From positions 1-64,000 of the forward strand of contig NZ_FMMP01000017.1 in the NCBI RefSeq assembly GCF_900095725.1: a stretch of DNA of 64,000 bases, read 5' to 3'. The notes below the pieces were generated by a model. It was not told the DNA's origin, made no database searches, and was given only the letters and a program-made list of their open reading frames with translations. Below, in pieces: positions 17,323-27,071 of the stretch (within the stretch, counting starts at the first letter, position 1; the number at the start of each line of letters is the position of its first letter). The DNA is from Cellulosilyticum sp. I15G10I2 (GTDB lineage Bacteria > Bacillota > Clostridia > Lachnospirales > Cellulosilyticaceae). A program made the position numbers and the translations under genes.

Positions 17323-17652
17323 ATGATGGTAATTAAAGAAAATGATGCAAAAGTAACTATTCTAAATGATCTTGTAACACGCACGTTAATGGTTCATAAT
17401 GATAAACTTATGATGATTCGTTTTGATTTTAAAAAAGGTGGAATAGGAGAGCCTCATAGTCATGATATCCATGATCAAGTGGGTTATATTCTGTCAGGTA
17501 AATTTGAATTAATGTGTGGGGGAGAAACTTATGTTGTAAGTGCAGGCGATTCTTATGTGGCTAATCCTGGAGTTGTGCATGGGGTTATTGCACTAGAAGA
17601 TGGGGCTATATTGGATGTATTTACGCCTATTAGGGATGAATTTATTTGCTAG
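17323..17652 (+). CDS. kdgF: KdgF, cupin that converts unsaturated uronates to the linear keto form
   Basis: 109 residues, one cupin domain. The body DKLMMIRFDFKKGG, then PHSHDIHDQVGYILSGKFE, and the end GDSYVANPGVVHGV and ALEDGAILDVFTPIRDEF closely follow known KdgF proteins. Metal-binding histidines are His in HSHD, the downstream Gln/His of HDQV and the His of VVHG. KdgF speeds conversion of 4,5-unsaturated galacturonate to 4-deoxy-5-keto-uronate, the substrate of KduI encoded next. AAAGGAG lies before the ATG; a second ATG is the next codon. Confidence 0.88.
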   Translation: MMVIKENDAKVTILNDLVTRTLMVHNDKLMMIRFDFKKGGIGEPHSHDIHDQVGYILSGKFELMCGGETYVVSAGDSYVANPGVVHGVIALEDGAILDVFTPIRDEFIC

Positions 17653-17689
17653 TCATGTTGTAATTGTTTTTAGCCCACAATAGTCAATA

Positions 17690-17720
17690 AAAAAACCTCT
17701 GTAAGTTGAGGTTTTTTTTT
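17690..17720 (+). terminator. Terminator after kdgF
   Basis: AAAAACCTC/GAGGTTTTT stem with an 8-nt loop and ten T residues. Confidence 0.85.
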
Positions 17721-17799
17721 ACGCTTTTTTATATGAAGTGAGCATATTAGGTATAAGTTTAAGAAGATAGTATTTTTTTAGAGGGTAGGACCTGTGTTT

Positions 17800-17816
17800 A
17801 TTTCACTATATGAAAT
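17800..17816 (+). promoter_or_regulatory. Operator candidate 1 upstream of kduI (TTTCA-N5-TGAAA)
   Basis: Perfect palindrome ATTTCA-CTATA-TGAAAT, about 26 nt upstream of the -35 box. The same half-sites with the same 5-nt spacing recur at 17890-17904. It resembles the TGAAA/TTTCA half-sites of enterobacterial KdgR boxes in inverted order; likely bound by the IclR regulator at 19694. Confidence 0.55.
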
Positions 17817-17841
17817 TATTTAACACAAAATGAAATAATGA

Positions 17842-17870
17842 TTGACTATATACATAGAGAGGTATATAAT
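17842..17870 (+). promoter_or_regulatory. Sigma-A promoter of kduI-kduD
   Basis: TTGACT-17 nt-TATAAT, about 50 nt before the kduI ATG, flanked on both sides by the two TTTCA-N5-TGAAA palindromes. Confidence 0.8.
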
Positions 17871-17889
17871 AAATTTATAAGAAATACAG

Positions 17890-17904
17890 TTTCATATAAT
17901 GAAA
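17890..17904 (+). promoter_or_regulatory. Operator candidate 2 in the kduI leader
   Basis: Perfect palindrome TTTCAT-ATA-ATGAAA, roughly +14 to +28 from the expected transcription start, 89 nt from its twin. A site here would block transcription. Confidence 0.55.
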
Positions 17905-17921
17905 AATAGGGGGACTTTAGT

Positions 17922-18764
17922 ATGGATATTCGTTACGGAGCTAATCAAAAGGATGCTAAGTATTATACGACAGAAGAATTAAGAGAAGAATTTTTGGTTG
18001 AAAACTTATTTGTAGCAGGTAAGAAAAGTATGGTTTATAGCCATATTGATAGAATTATTGTTGGTGGCGTAGTGCCTACTGATCAAGTGATTGAACTTGC
18101 AGATGGTGTGGATACAATGAAAGAACTAGGAACTAATTCTTTTCTAGAAAGAAGAGAGCTCGGTATTATAAACATTGGTGCTGAGGGTAAAGTTGTAGTT
18201 GATGGGGTAGAGTACGTAGTTGGCAATAAAGATGCTTTATATGTAGGAAAAGAAACAGCTAAAGTAGAATTTATAAGTAATGATGCAGCAAATCCAGCTA
18301 AATTCTATCTTAATAGTGCACCAGCACATACTGTGTACCCAGCAAAACATGTCAGCATGAAGGATGCTAAAAAAGTTGTTCTAGGAGACCAAGCTACTGC
18401 AAATAAGAGAACCATTTTTCAATTGCTGCACCCAGATGTATTACAAAGCTGTCAGTTAATGATGGGGCTTACAATGTTAGAAGAAGGAAGTGTATGGAAT
18501 ACAATGCCTTCTCATACACATGAAAGAAGAATGGAAGTTTACTTATACTTTGATATAGCAGATGATTCAGTTGTATTTCATTACATGGGAGAGCCTACTG
18601 AGACCCGTCATATTGTTATGCAGAATGAACAAGCGGTTATCTCACCAAGCTGGTCTATTCACTCAGGCTGTGGTACAAAGAACTATACATTTATATGGGG
18701 AATGGTTGGAGAAAATAAAACTTTTGATGACATGGACCATATCAAAACACCAGATTTAAGATAA
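17922..18764 (+). CDS. kduI: 5-keto-4-deoxyuronate isomerase KduI
   Basis: 280 residues, full length for KduI (EC 5.3.1.17), which turns 4-deoxy-5-keto-uronate into 2,5-diketo-3-deoxygluconate. The N-terminus [21 protein letters not shown] is characteristic. The zinc site is visible in [16 protein letters not shown] (two His and the Glu) and in [19 protein letters not shown] (His). A GGGGG site stands 9 nt before the ATG. Followed after 26 nt by kduD, the next pathway step. Confidence 0.96.
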   Translation: MDIRYGANQKDAKYYTTEELREEFLVENLFVAGKKSMVYSHIDRIIVGGVVPTDQVIELADGVDTMKELGTNSFLERRELGIINIGAEGKVVVDGVEYVVGNKDALYVGKETAKVEFISNDAANPAKFYLNSAPAHTVYPAKHVSMKDAKKVVLGDQATANKRTIFQLLHPDVLQSCQLMMGLTMLEEGSVWNTMPSHTHERRMEVYLYFDIADDSVVFHYMGEPTETRHIVMQNEQAVISPSWSIHSGCGTKNYTFIWGMVGENKTFDDMDHIKTPDLR

Positions 18765-18790
18765 TAGAAACTATTTAAGGAGCGATAAAT

Positions 18791-19558
18791 ATGAATAATA
18801 TATTAGATAAATTTTCATTAAGTGGTAAAGTAGCTATTGTAACAGGAGCGTCTACTGGGCTTGGCCAAGGCATTGCATTAGGTCTTGCAAGTGCAGGAGC
18901 AGATATAGTAGGTGTTGACTATGTTGAAATGCCAGAAACAGAAGAAAAAGTTAAAGCGTTAGGAAAAGACTTTATTGGTATAACAGCTAACTTACTTTCA
19001 ATAGAGCCGATACAAGATATTATTGATCAAGCAGTAGCGAAATTTGGTAAAGTAGATATACTTATAAATAATGCAGGGATCATCAGACGTTGTGATGCCA
19101 TAGATTTTACAGAAAAAGATTGGGATGATGTTATGAACATCAATGTTAAAACAGTATTTTTCTTCTCACAGGCTGTTGCAAAACAATATATTAAACAAAA
19201 CAGCGGGGGCAAAATCATTAATATAGCATCCATGTTATCTTTCCAAGGGGGAATAAGAGTGCCTTCCTATACATCAAGTAAAAGTGGTGTAATGGGTATA
19301 ACAAGAGCTCTTGCAAATGAGTGGGCAAAACACAATATCAATGTTAATGCGATTGCGCCAGGTTATATGGCAACAAATAATACAACTGCTTTAAGAGCTG
19401 ATGAAGATAGAAATAAGAGTATACTAGAAAGAATACCTGCTGACCGTTGGGGAACGCCAGAAGACGTATCAGCACCAGCTGTGTTTTTAGCATCAGAAGC
19501 TGCTGACTACATCAATGGCTATACTGTAGCAGTAGATGGCGGTTGGTTAGCGAGATAA
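18791..19558 (+). CDS. kduD: KduD, 2-keto-3-deoxygluconate 5-dehydrogenase (SDR)
   Basis: 255 residues, classical short-chain dehydrogenase. NAD site TGASTGLGQG, structural NNAG (ILINNAGII), catalytic Ser in IASMLSFQGG and Tyr-x3-Lys in YTSSKSG. It reduces 2,5-diketo-3-deoxygluconate to 2-keto-3-deoxygluconate (EC 1.1.1.127). Same operon as kduI; a strong terminator follows. No KDG kinase or aldolase gene lies nearby. Confidence 0.94.
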   Translation: MNNILDKFSLSGKVAIVTGASTGLGQGIALGLASAGADIVGVDYVEMPETEEKVKALGKDFIGITANLLSIEPIQDIIDQAVAKFGKVDILINNAGIIRRCDAIDFTEKDWDDVMNINVKTVFFFSQAVAKQYIKQNSGGKIINIASMLSFQGGIRVPSYTSSKSGVMGITRALANEWAKHNINVNAIAPGYMATNNTTALRADEDRNKSILERIPADRWGTPEDVSAPAVFLASEAADYINGYTVAVDGGWLAR

Positions 19559-19582
19559 TTGAAAATAGAGCATATAAATATG

Positions 19583-19617
19583 AGGCTGACAAAACGATTT
19601 TTGTCAGCCTTGTTGTT
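19583..19617 (+). terminator. Terminator after kduD
   Basis: Twelve-bp stem AGGCTGACAAAA/TTTTGTCAGCCT with a 4-nt loop, then TGTTGTTTT. Confidence 0.85.
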
Positions 19618-19693
19618 TTAAAGTACTTCCTATATAATAATAAGTAAAATGAGAATATTAAATGAAATATATTAAAGAAAGATAGGTTATACC

Positions 19694-20482
19694 ATGGCTA
19701 AAGGCACACTGCAAACTGTAGATCGGGCATTACAGTTATTAGAGATTATATCAGAATACCCGCAAGGATTATGTACAAAAGAACTCGAGGATTTACTTGA
19801 GCTTAATAAGATTACCGTTCATAGGCTTCTTGCAACTTTAGAAAACAGGGGCTTTTTAGAAAGAGTCGGAAGCAACTATATTATAGGACTTAAAATGGTG
19901 GAATTAAGCAGTATGAAGCTTAATAATATCGAACTTAAAACAGAAGCATCACCCTATCTCAGGCAGCTTGTTAACATTTCAAAACTCCCTGTACAGATGG
20001 CTATTCTTGATCAAACAGAGGCAATATTTATAGAAAAGATTCATACGGTTAATAGTCTTAGAATGTACTGTCAAATAGGAAAAAGAATTCCATTGTATTG
20101 TTCCGGAGTAGGTAAAGCCCTGCTTTTGCAAGAAGATGATGAAAATATTCTTGCAATACTTTCTAAGATAACTTTTGAAAAGTTTACACCTACTACTTTA
20201 GAAACACCTAAGCAAGTTTTAGATGAGATTAAAACCGCAAGAAAATGTGGCTATACCATAGATAACGAGGAACATGAAATAGGGATTTTTTGTATAGCAG
20301 CACCTATTTATGATTATAGAGGAAAGATTATAGCAGCTCTTAGTATTGCAGGAGAAAGTAAAGCCTTCGTTGAAAAGCCAACAAAGGAGTTTACAGGCTT
20401 AGTAAAACAAACAGCTATGGACATATCTGCAAGACTGGGGTATACAAATATGAGTAGACACGAAAACTTGTCGCACAGATAA
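19694..20482 (+). CDS. kdgR: IclR-family transcriptional regulator, KdgR-like
   Basis: 262 residues. N-terminal winged helix (TVDRALQLLEIISEYPQGLCTKELEDLLELNKITVHRLLATLE region) and C-terminal IclR ligand domain with the typical GVGKALLL and DNEEHEIGIFCIAAPIYD segments. Enterobacterial KdgR, an IclR member, is released from DNA by 2-keto-3-deoxygluconate; the adjacent kduI/kduD genes and twin palindromes at their promoter make the same role likely. Gene symbol is by inference. Confidence 0.85.
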   Translation: MAKGTLQTVDRALQLLEIISEYPQGLCTKELEDLLELNKITVHRLLATLENRGFLERVGSNYIIGLKMVELSSMKLNNIELKTEASPYLRQLVNISKLPVQMAILDQTEAIFIEKIHTVNSLRMYCQIGKRIPLYCSGVGKALLLQEDDENILAILSKITFEKFTPTTLETPKQVLDEIKTARKCGYTIDNEEHEIGIFCIAAPIYDYRGKIIAALSIAGESKAFVEKPTKEFTGLVKQTAMDISARLGYTNMSRHENLSHR

Positions 20483-20505
20483 TATGGAAATCATAATTTG
20501 TGTAG

Positions 20506-20533
20506 TGGCAGGCTCTAAGTGCCTGCTTTTTTT
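20506..20533 (+). terminator. Terminator after the IclR gene
   Basis: GCAGGC/GCCTGC stem with a 7-nt loop and seven T residues. The remaining ~250 bases to the next gene are AT-rich with no further feature I can support. Confidence 0.85.
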
Positions 20534-20788
20534 AATTTTTATTTATTTTAATATATGACATGTCTTTTTTACAAATAAAATCAAGATATTGCATAATGTT
20601 ACTGTTTTTATTGTATTTGTATACATAATTTGATAATATTTAATTAGATTCTTACAATATAAAGAAACAACAGATAGACTTGAGTTATTCATCCCTATAA
20701 TGTTGTTTATCAGAATGATTTCACATCACAATCATTTCTTAAGATTAAAATGCTATAAACAATCATTTAGAGAAGGGTGGTGATACGA

Positions 20789-22897
20789 TTGTTAAGTTTA
20801 TTAGAAAATTTAAAGTCGTATTTTAGTAAACATAGGAAGCAAGATCAGGATATTAATTATTATCTAAATCCTAATTATAAAATATATCCCAACTTTGAAT
20901 CGATGAGGATTGCGATTGTGTATGGCGTCTTAGGGGTACTATGGATTTTACTGTCTGATGAATTATTAAGTAGAATTGTGACAGACTTAGAACTTTACAA
21001 AAGATTAGCGCTTTATAAGGGGTGGGCCTATGTAGTTATAACTATGATACTTATTTACTTGCTGGTTTTAGAAAGGCTTACGTTGTTAAAGAGAATGCTT
21101 AGAAAAATTTATGATAATTTTGAAGAACTCAGCGCAAATAATGAAGAGCTTATAGCTTTAGAAGAAGAGTTGAGGCACCAATTTGATGAGTTAGAGGTAA
21201 ACCGTAATGCTCTTAGTATCAGTGAGCAAAGATATAAGCTGGCTGTTGAAGGTGCAGATTGTGGTATTTGGGATTGGGATGTGGAAAATCATATTTATTA
21301 TTTTTCACAAAGGTGGAAAACCTACTTAGGTTATGAGGCTGATGAACTGGATAATACTTTTAAAGCATGGATTGATTTAATTCATCCTGATGAAAAGAAA
21401 GATGCTCTTAATAGAGTAAGGCATTATATTAGATCTAAAGAAGATTCTTATGAAGATGTTTATCGTATGCGGTGTAAAGATGGAAGCTATAGATGGATAC
21501 TAAGTAAAGGGAAAGCAATATGGAATCCAAAAGGCAGATTAATAAGAGTTGCAGGTTCTCATACAGATATTTCAGAGCAGAAGCGGGTAGAAGAAAGGCT
21601 TAATTCCTTAGTTTATTATGATGCACTAACGCAGCTTCCTAACAGACTGTCATTTGAAGAAAAAGTAACTAAGTTAATTACTAATAAAAGAAGAGCCCAT
21701 AAAAAGTTTGCATTACTTTATATGGATATTGATAACTTTAAAAATATAAATGACACTTTAGGACACCTAGCTGGGGATATGCTTTTAAAACATATTGCAG
21801 ATATATTAAAAGAACATATTCAAAAGCCTGATTTGGCTGCAAGATTAAGTGGTGATGAATTCGCAGTTATATTTGAGAATATTAATGACAGACAAGAAGT
21901 TATTACCAAAATCTATAAGTTGCTCAAATACCTAAGAACACCATGGCATCTTTATAATCAGCAGTTTTTTATTTCGTTTAGTATTGGAATTGCCTTGTAT
22001 CCAGAGCATGGTAGTGATTTGCCGCTTCTGCTCAAGCACGCAGATATGGCTATGTACGCAGTTAAGAAAAACATGAAAGATAATTACTGTTTTTATCTGC
22101 ATGAAATGGAAGAGCAAAGTTTAAAGCATATTACAATGGTTAATGAGCTTAGACAAGCTATTGATAATGAAGAATTTGTTCTTTATTATCAACCTATAAT
22201 GGATCTGGCAAATGGTGATTTAATAGCTGTAGAAGCTTTAATAAGATGGATACATCCTATAAGAGGCATGATATCCCCAATGGAATTTATTCCGCTAGCT
22301 GAAGAAACTGGGCTTATTTATACCATAGGAAAGTGGGTATTAAAGACCGCTTTGATGCAAAAGAAATATTGGGAAGACCAAGGCTATCCGCCTGTTAAGA
22401 TGTCAATTAATGTTTCCGGAAAGAGAGTTACCCAAGATGAGCTTATAGATGAAATAAGACAAGTACTTTCTGAAACGCAAATAAAAAGTGATGAAATTCA
22501 GATGGAAGTAACTGAAACAGCAGTGATGGAAGATATTAAGGCATCAACTAGAATTTTAAAACAAATAAAAGATATGGGGATAAAGATAGCACTTGATGAT
22601 TTTGGGGCAGGGTATTCTTCGCTAACTTATTTGCAAAAACTTCCCATTGATATAGTAAAGCTTGATAGAGATTTTATTAAAAACATCTCAAGCCAAGGTC
22701 AAGGGAATGTAATTGTAGAATCTATTATCAAGCTCACCCATGAACTCGATTTGGAGATCGTAGCAGAAGGCATAGAAACTAATGAGCAGTTAGAATTCTT
22801 AAAGATAAATAAATGTGACTATGGTCAGGGATATTTGTTTAGCAGGCCAATACCAAAAGAAAAATTAGAGCAATTGTTATCAGTAAAGCAGATTTAA
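20789..22897 (+). CDS. Membrane PAS-GGDEF-EAL cyclic-di-GMP enzyme
   Basis: About 702 residues. Two membrane helices (about 41-63 and 76-98), a coiled coil (110-145), a PAS/PAC domain (about 150-270, with YKLAVEGADCGIWDWD), a GGDEF domain with motif RLSGDEF (Ser354 in place of the first Gly) and a complete EAL domain (EALIRW at Glu482, DDFGAGYSSL, VAEGIE). It may make or break c-di-GMP; the intact EAL residues favour phosphodiesterase activity. The start is probably TTG 20789: the sequence AAGGGTGGTGAT (20773-20784) is an excellent ribosome-binding site, and in-frame GTGs at 20777 and 20780 lie inside it. Single-gene unit with its own terminator. Confidence 0.9.
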   Translation: MLSLLENLKSYFSKHRKQDQDINYYLNPNYKIYPNFESMRIAIVYGVLGVLWILLSDELLSRIVTDLELYKRLALYKGWAYVVITMILIYLLVLERLTLLKRMLRKIYDNFEELSANNEELIALEEELRHQFDELEVNRNALSISEQRYKLAVEGADCGIWDWDVENHIYYFSQRWKTYLGYEADELDNTFKAWIDLIHPDEKKDALNRVRHYIRSKEDSYEDVYRMRCKDGSYRWILSKGKAIWNPKGRLIRVAGSHTDISEQKRVEERLNSLVYYDALTQLPNRLSFEEKVTKLITNKRRAHKKFALLYMDIDNFKNINDTLGHLAGDMLLKHIADILKEHIQKPDLAARLSGDEFAVIFENINDRQEVITKIYKLLKYLRTPWHLYNQQFFISFSIGIALYPEHGSDLPLLLKHADMAMYAVKKNMKDNYCFYLHEMEEQSLKHITMVNELRQAIDNEEFVLYYQPIMDLANGDLIAVEALIRWIHPIRGMISPMEFIPLAEETGLIYTIGKWVLKTALMQKKYWEDQGYPPVKMSINVSGKRVTQDELIDEIRQVLSETQIKSDEIQMEVTETAVMEDIKASTRILKQIKDMGIKIALDDFGAGYSSLTYLQKLPIDIVKLDRDFIKNISSQGQGNVIVESIIKLTHELDLEIVAEGIETNEQLEFLKINKCDYGQGYLFSRPIPKEKLEQLLSVKQI

Positions 22898-22938
22898 AAT
22901 TAATATAATGTATTTTTATAGAAACAACTTAAGTTAAT

Positions 22939-23002
22939 AGGCTCTCTTTATGATAGACAGTTAAAATTATAAAACTGCCATCATGACGGGAGCCTGTTTT
23001 TA
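22939..23002 (+). terminator. Long terminator hairpin after the GGDEF-EAL gene
   Basis: AGGCTC pairs with GGGAGCCT at the base, TATGAT with ATCAT in the middle and CAGTT with AACTG at the top; six T residues follow. Confidence 0.75.
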
Positions 23003-23105
23003 CGTCATATATCGAACAAAGATAGGTCATTATTTTTCTTTTTCGCATAAATAAAGCAAGTATAATTAGAGATATAACTTTAGTTGAGAAAAAGGAGAAG
23101 ATATA

Positions 23106-24428
23106 ATGCGATTAAACGAATTTGATTTAGTAGTAGCTGGAGGCGGGCCGGCAGGAATAGCTGCAACGATTGCTGCGGCGAGAAATGGTATACGGACGCT
23201 TCTTATAGAACAAGCTGGTTATTTAGGGGGAATGGCCACCAATGCATTAGTACCAGCCTTTTGTCCTTATACTGACGGACATAACCTGGTGATAGGGGGA
23301 ATTGGGTTGGAAGTATTAGAAAAGATGAAGAAAGAAGGCTATGAAAGCCCTTTTTATGATAATAAGCCTGATCGCATAAGAGGACTTGATTGGGTACCTA
23401 TTGATGCTGAGATATTAAAAAGAGTATTCGATGAGCTCGTTATAGCCAGTGGAGCTCAAGTGCTTTTTCATACTACTGTAACTGGTGCAAATTACAAAGA
23501 AGGCGTTATAGAATCTGTAGATATACATCATAAAGGCGGCAAACAGACAATAAAAGCCCATTTTTTTGCAGATTGTACAGGGGATGCAGATTTAGTAGCC
23601 CTATCTGGTGGGGCATATGAATACGGAGATGCAAATGGACTCGTTCAGGCAGGTACACTTTGTTTTAGAGTAGCTAATTTTGATAGTGACCGCTTTATGA
23701 AATATGCCAGAGAAACGGGAGAAGACGGCAACTTAAATGTGGCTTCAAAAAAAGCAAGAGACGCAGGTGAATTTCCAACTGGAGAAAAAAACGTTGCAGG
23801 CATAGCACTTCAGGCAGATGGGGTAGCAGGCTTTAATTTTGGGCATGTGTATGATTTTTATCCATTGGATGCAGTTGATTTAACACGAGCAGAGGTTGAA
23901 GCTAGGTCAAAAATACCACAAATGATGCGTTTTTTACATAAGTATGTTCCAGGCGCAGAAAAAGCAGTTCTTGTTTCTAGTGGACCGCATATAGGCCTTA
24001 GAGAATCCAGGCGTATTGTAGGAGAGTATCAGCTGACAAAAGAAGATTATGATAATCGGAGGGTGTTTGAAGATGCCATTGCACGCTATGCATATCCTAT
24101 TGATAGGCATGCAGTAAGATTGGAAGAGGCAGACTATGATTCACAAAACAGCGAATATGTTATTTCTAAATATAAGCGTGGAGAATACTATACCATTCCA
24201 TTTCGTTCTTTATTGCCAAAAGGAATTAAAAATCTTATAGTTGCAGGAAGAACTATTAGTACTGATCGGGCTATGATGGGGTCTGTACGGGTTATGCCAG
24301 CTTGTTTTGCAACAGGAGAAGCAGCAGGGACAGCAGCTGCACTCTGCATAAAAAATGATCAGGAGATTAGAGATTTAGACACAAAAGAACTTCAAAAGGT
24401 GTTAATAAAACAAGGGGCTATACTCTAA
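23106..24428 (+). CDS. FAD-dependent oxidoreductase (PF12831-type)
   Basis: 440 residues. N-terminal Rossmann fold VVAGGGPAGIAATIAAARNG with Glu ending strand 2 (LLIEQAGYLGGMAT). A second FAD contact is FADCTGDADLVAL, and the C-terminus has NLIVAGRTISTDRAMMGSVRVMP followed by GEAAGTAAALC. Members are common in polysaccharide loci of gut and plant-degrading bacteria, but their substrate is mostly unknown. It stands just upstream of a sugar ABC transporter, so oxidation or reduction of the imported sugar is a reasonable guess. A distant paralogue is at 47003. AAAGGAG precedes the ATG. Confidence 0.88.
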   Translation: MRLNEFDLVVAGGGPAGIAATIAAARNGIRTLLIEQAGYLGGMATNALVPAFCPYTDGHNLVIGGIGLEVLEKMKKEGYESPFYDNKPDRIRGLDWVPIDAEILKRVFDELVIASGAQVLFHTTVTGANYKEGVIESVDIHHKGGKQTIKAHFFADCTGDADLVALSGGAYEYGDANGLVQAGTLCFRVANFDSDRFMKYARETGEDGNLNVASKKARDAGEFPTGEKNVAGIALQADGVAGFNFGHVYDFYPLDAVDLTRAEVEARSKIPQMMRFLHKYVPGAEKAVLVSSGPHIGLRESRRIVGEYQLTKEDYDNRRVFEDAIARYAYPIDRHAVRLEEADYDSQNSEYVISKYKRGEYYTIPFRSLLPKGIKNLIVAGRTISTDRAMMGSVRVMPACFATGEAAGTAAALCIKNDQEIRDLDTKELQKVLIKQGAIL

Positions 24429-24548
24429 GCTAACATCGAATATTATACATCCCATAGTCAGATAGTGGATTTAGTAAATATGAAAATTATATTAAGATAA
24501 GAGTACAAGAAACGCATGAAGCGTTAAATGAAGAGGGGGAAGTTTTAT

Positions 24549-25988
24549 ATGAAACAATTTAAAAGATTACTTGCGCTCACAATGGGTACTGTTGTAGCCC
24601 TTACGACACTGGCAGGATGTAGTAAACCAAGTAATACAGCGGAAACAACTAAAGAAACTAAGGAAGAAGCAAAAACAGAAATAAACAGCACAGAGACAGC
24701 ACCTGGTGAAAAAACAGTTATTACTGTTTGGACAAAGGACAGACATGATGCCGAGTTCCAACAAGCTAAAGTTGACGCGTATAATAAAACAAACACAGAT
24801 AATATTGAAGTAGTTTATGAGATTTATTCAGACAACTATGTGCAGGCAGTAGATATGGTATTTCAAAATGGAGATGCTCCAGATATGTTTGTTTTTCAAG
24901 AACAGATGTTTACTAACTACGTCAATTCTGGTAAATATGCAGATATTACACCGTTTATGGATGAGGAGTTTAAGAAGACCTTTGGTTCAGCACTCGTTAA
25001 TGGTATGAACGTCATTGATGGCAAAACTTATTATGTGCCTACAGCAGCTACAACCTGCCGCTTGTTCTATAATAAGGAGATTTTTGACAGAGTGGGTCTT
25101 ACAAAAGCGCCTGAAACCCTCGAAGAGATGGTTGATGCAGCTAAACTCATTACATCAAAACTTTCAGGAGAAGGAATCTATGGTTTTGCAGCTAATATGA
25201 AGAGTCCTACTTCTGCCTTAAACCGTTCTTTAGCTTATATGACAGAAAGAGAGCTTGGAAGACGCTTAGGCTACGATTTTGCAGCAGGTCAGTATAATTT
25301 TATGGACTATACAGATATTTTAAAGGCATGGAAAGAGCTTCTTTCACCAGCAGCGGCATTCCCAGGTTGTGAATCACTGGATATTGATCCACTTAGAACT
25401 CAATTTGCTGCAGGTAAAATTGGTATGTATATTTCATTTACTCATGCTGAACCTGGAGTATATGAAAATCAATTCCCTATGGAACAAGAATGGGCATGTG
25501 CACCAATTCCTACAAGTGGTGGAAAAGTAGTGGGCAAGCAAAACTATACACCTCTTAATGGTTATCTTTTTAATGCAGAAAGTGAAAATTTAGAAGCTGC
25601 TTGGAAAGTTTATAAAGCTATTTTTGCAAATGTTGATAATTTAGTAGAATACTATGAAGCAGGACTTGGTATTTCTAGTATTCCTGCTGTTATTGAAAAA
25701 GCAAAACCTGCTGATATCTATATCAATAATCCAACTTTACTAGTAGGAGATGGCGATGCTATATGGCCTAAAACACCTCACGAAAAGAATACAGATGCTG
25801 TTATTGTTGAAGGGCAAGTCATGTATGATGTATTTGGTGAGATGTTATTAGGTGATAAAGACATTGAATCTGGATTACAAGACTTAACTGCTAGATACAA
25901 TGCAGCCTTAAAAGCTGGTATTGATGAAGGTATCGGTAAAGAAATTAAAATTGATCATTTTGACCCTATGAATCCATCTAAGTCATAA
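24549..25988 (+). CDS. Carbohydrate ABC transporter substrate-binding lipoprotein
   Basis: About 479 residues. Lipobox LAGC (Cys about 23), Glu/Thr-rich linker, then a family-1 extracellular solute-binding fold (VITVWTKDRHDAEF, VDMVFQNGDAPDMFVF, YYVPTAATTCRLFYNKEIFD). ATG 24549 follows GAGGGGGAAG with proper spacing; the in-frame ATG at 24528 does not. A hairpin at 26044 separates it from its permeases. It probably binds an oligosaccharide, perhaps the substrate of the GH130 enzyme at 31477. Confidence 0.9.
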   Translation: MKQFKRLLALTMGTVVALTTLAGCSKPSNTAETTKETKEEAKTEINSTETAPGEKTVITVWTKDRHDAEFQQAKVDAYNKTNTDNIEVVYEIYSDNYVQAVDMVFQNGDAPDMFVFQEQMFTNYVNSGKYADITPFMDEEFKKTFGSALVNGMNVIDGKTYYVPTAATTCRLFYNKEIFDRVGLTKAPETLEEMVDAAKLITSKLSGEGIYGFAANMKSPTSALNRSLAYMTERELGRRLGYDFAAGQYNFMDYTDILKAWKELLSPAAAFPGCESLDIDPLRTQFAAGKIGMYISFTHAEPGVYENQFPMEQEWACAPIPTSGGKVVGKQNYTPLNGYLFNAESENLEAAWKVYKAIFANVDNLVEYYEAGLGISSIPAVIEKAKPADIYINNPTLLVGDGDAIWPKTPHEKNTDAVIVEGQVMYDVFGEMLLGDKDIESGLQDLTARYNAALKAGIDEGIGKEIKIDHFDPMNPSKS

Positions 25989-26043
25989 TAAGTTACAGGT
26001 GAACATAAAAATCCTGACATTTGATGGTCAGCATTGTCACTAA

Positions 26044-26076
26044 AAAAATGGAGCTTTATAGCTCCATTTTATTTTA
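26044..26076 (+). terminator. Attenuator-like terminator between binding protein and permeases
   Basis: AAAATGGAGC/GCTCCATTTT stem with a 6-nt loop and a T-rich tail, giving more binding protein than permease. Confidence 0.75.
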
Positions 26077-26091
26077 AAAAAGAAAGGAAGG

Positions 26092-27054
26092 ATGACTGTG
26101 AACTTACAAGCAGCAGCAAAAACAAAAACACAGATATCTCCTGTAAAAAGAAAAGAAAGGCTTATAGATAACCTCAGATCATACAGTTTGTTGCTACCAA
26201 ACCTCATTTTATTTATAGCATTTTCAGTTTATCCAGTCATTTGGACATTGCGATATGTTTTTTATCGCTATGGAGGATATGGATCAGGAGTTGCTAAATT
26301 CATTGGAATGGATAATATTATACGCGTTTTTAGAGATGAGATTTATTGGAAATCAGTAGTCAATACGCTTGTTTATGCAGGGGCTAAGATTTTATTTACG
26401 ATACCTCTTGCTTTTTTACTCGCCTTAATACTAAGTAAAAAAAGAAAAGGGAATGGCCTCTTACAAAGTGTAATATTTGTCCCGACTATTATGAGTGCAG
26501 CAGTTATGGGTCTTGTATTTTATTTGCTTTTTAATGTCTATAATGGACAGATTAATCAATATCTGATGCAGTGGCATATTATTAAACAGCCTATCAATTG
26601 GCTTGGCAGAGAACATGCTATGAAAACATTAGTGATTACTGCTGTATGGGGTGGAGTTGGTAATTACATGGTTTACTTTATTGCAGGCATTCAGCAGGTC
26701 TCAGAAGATGCACTTGAAAGTGCAAGGATTGACGGGGCAAATAGATTACAGGCAGTTTGGTACATTATAATTCCTATGCTAGGACCTATTCTTAAAATTA
26801 TATTAATGCTGTCTATTACAGCAGCCTTTCAAGATATGAATAATGTTATGGTTCTGACAGAAGGAGGACCTACTAATTCAACGATGGTAATGGCTTTATA
26901 TGGCTATCAGTATTTCTTTTCGATTTCGCCAACTACTATCATAACACCACAATATGGATATGGCGCAGCAGTAAGTGCAGTCTCAGCAGTAATCGCAGGA
27001 ATTATAACAGTTAGTTATCTTTTTATATCTAAAAAGCTAGATGATATTTATTAG
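26092..27054 (+). CDS. Sugar ABC transporter permease (MalF/UgpA type)
   Basis: 320 residues, six membrane helices after a 30-residue cytoplasmic start. The ATPase-docking EAA loop is EDALESARIDGANRLQAVWYI. GGAAGG lies directly before ATG 26092; GTG 26098 is an alternative with better spacing. Pairs with the next permease. No ATPase gene is nearby, so a shared MsmX-type ATPase must drive it. Confidence 0.91.
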   Translation: MTVNLQAAAKTKTQISPVKRKERLIDNLRSYSLLLPNLILFIAFSVYPVIWTLRYVFYRYGGYGSGVAKFIGMDNIIRVFRDEIYWKSVVNTLVYAGAKILFTIPLAFLLALILSKKRKGNGLLQSVIFVPTIMSAAVMGLVFYLLFNVYNGQINQYLMQWHIIKQPINWLGREHAMKTLVITAVWGGVGNYMVYFIAGIQQVSEDALESARIDGANRLQAVWYIIIPMLGPILKIILMLSITAAFQDMNNVMVLTEGGPTNSTMVMALYGYQYFFSISPTTIITPQYGYGAAVSAVSAVIAGIITVSYLFISKKLDDIY

Positions 27055-27071
27055 AAAGCGAGGTCACATGA

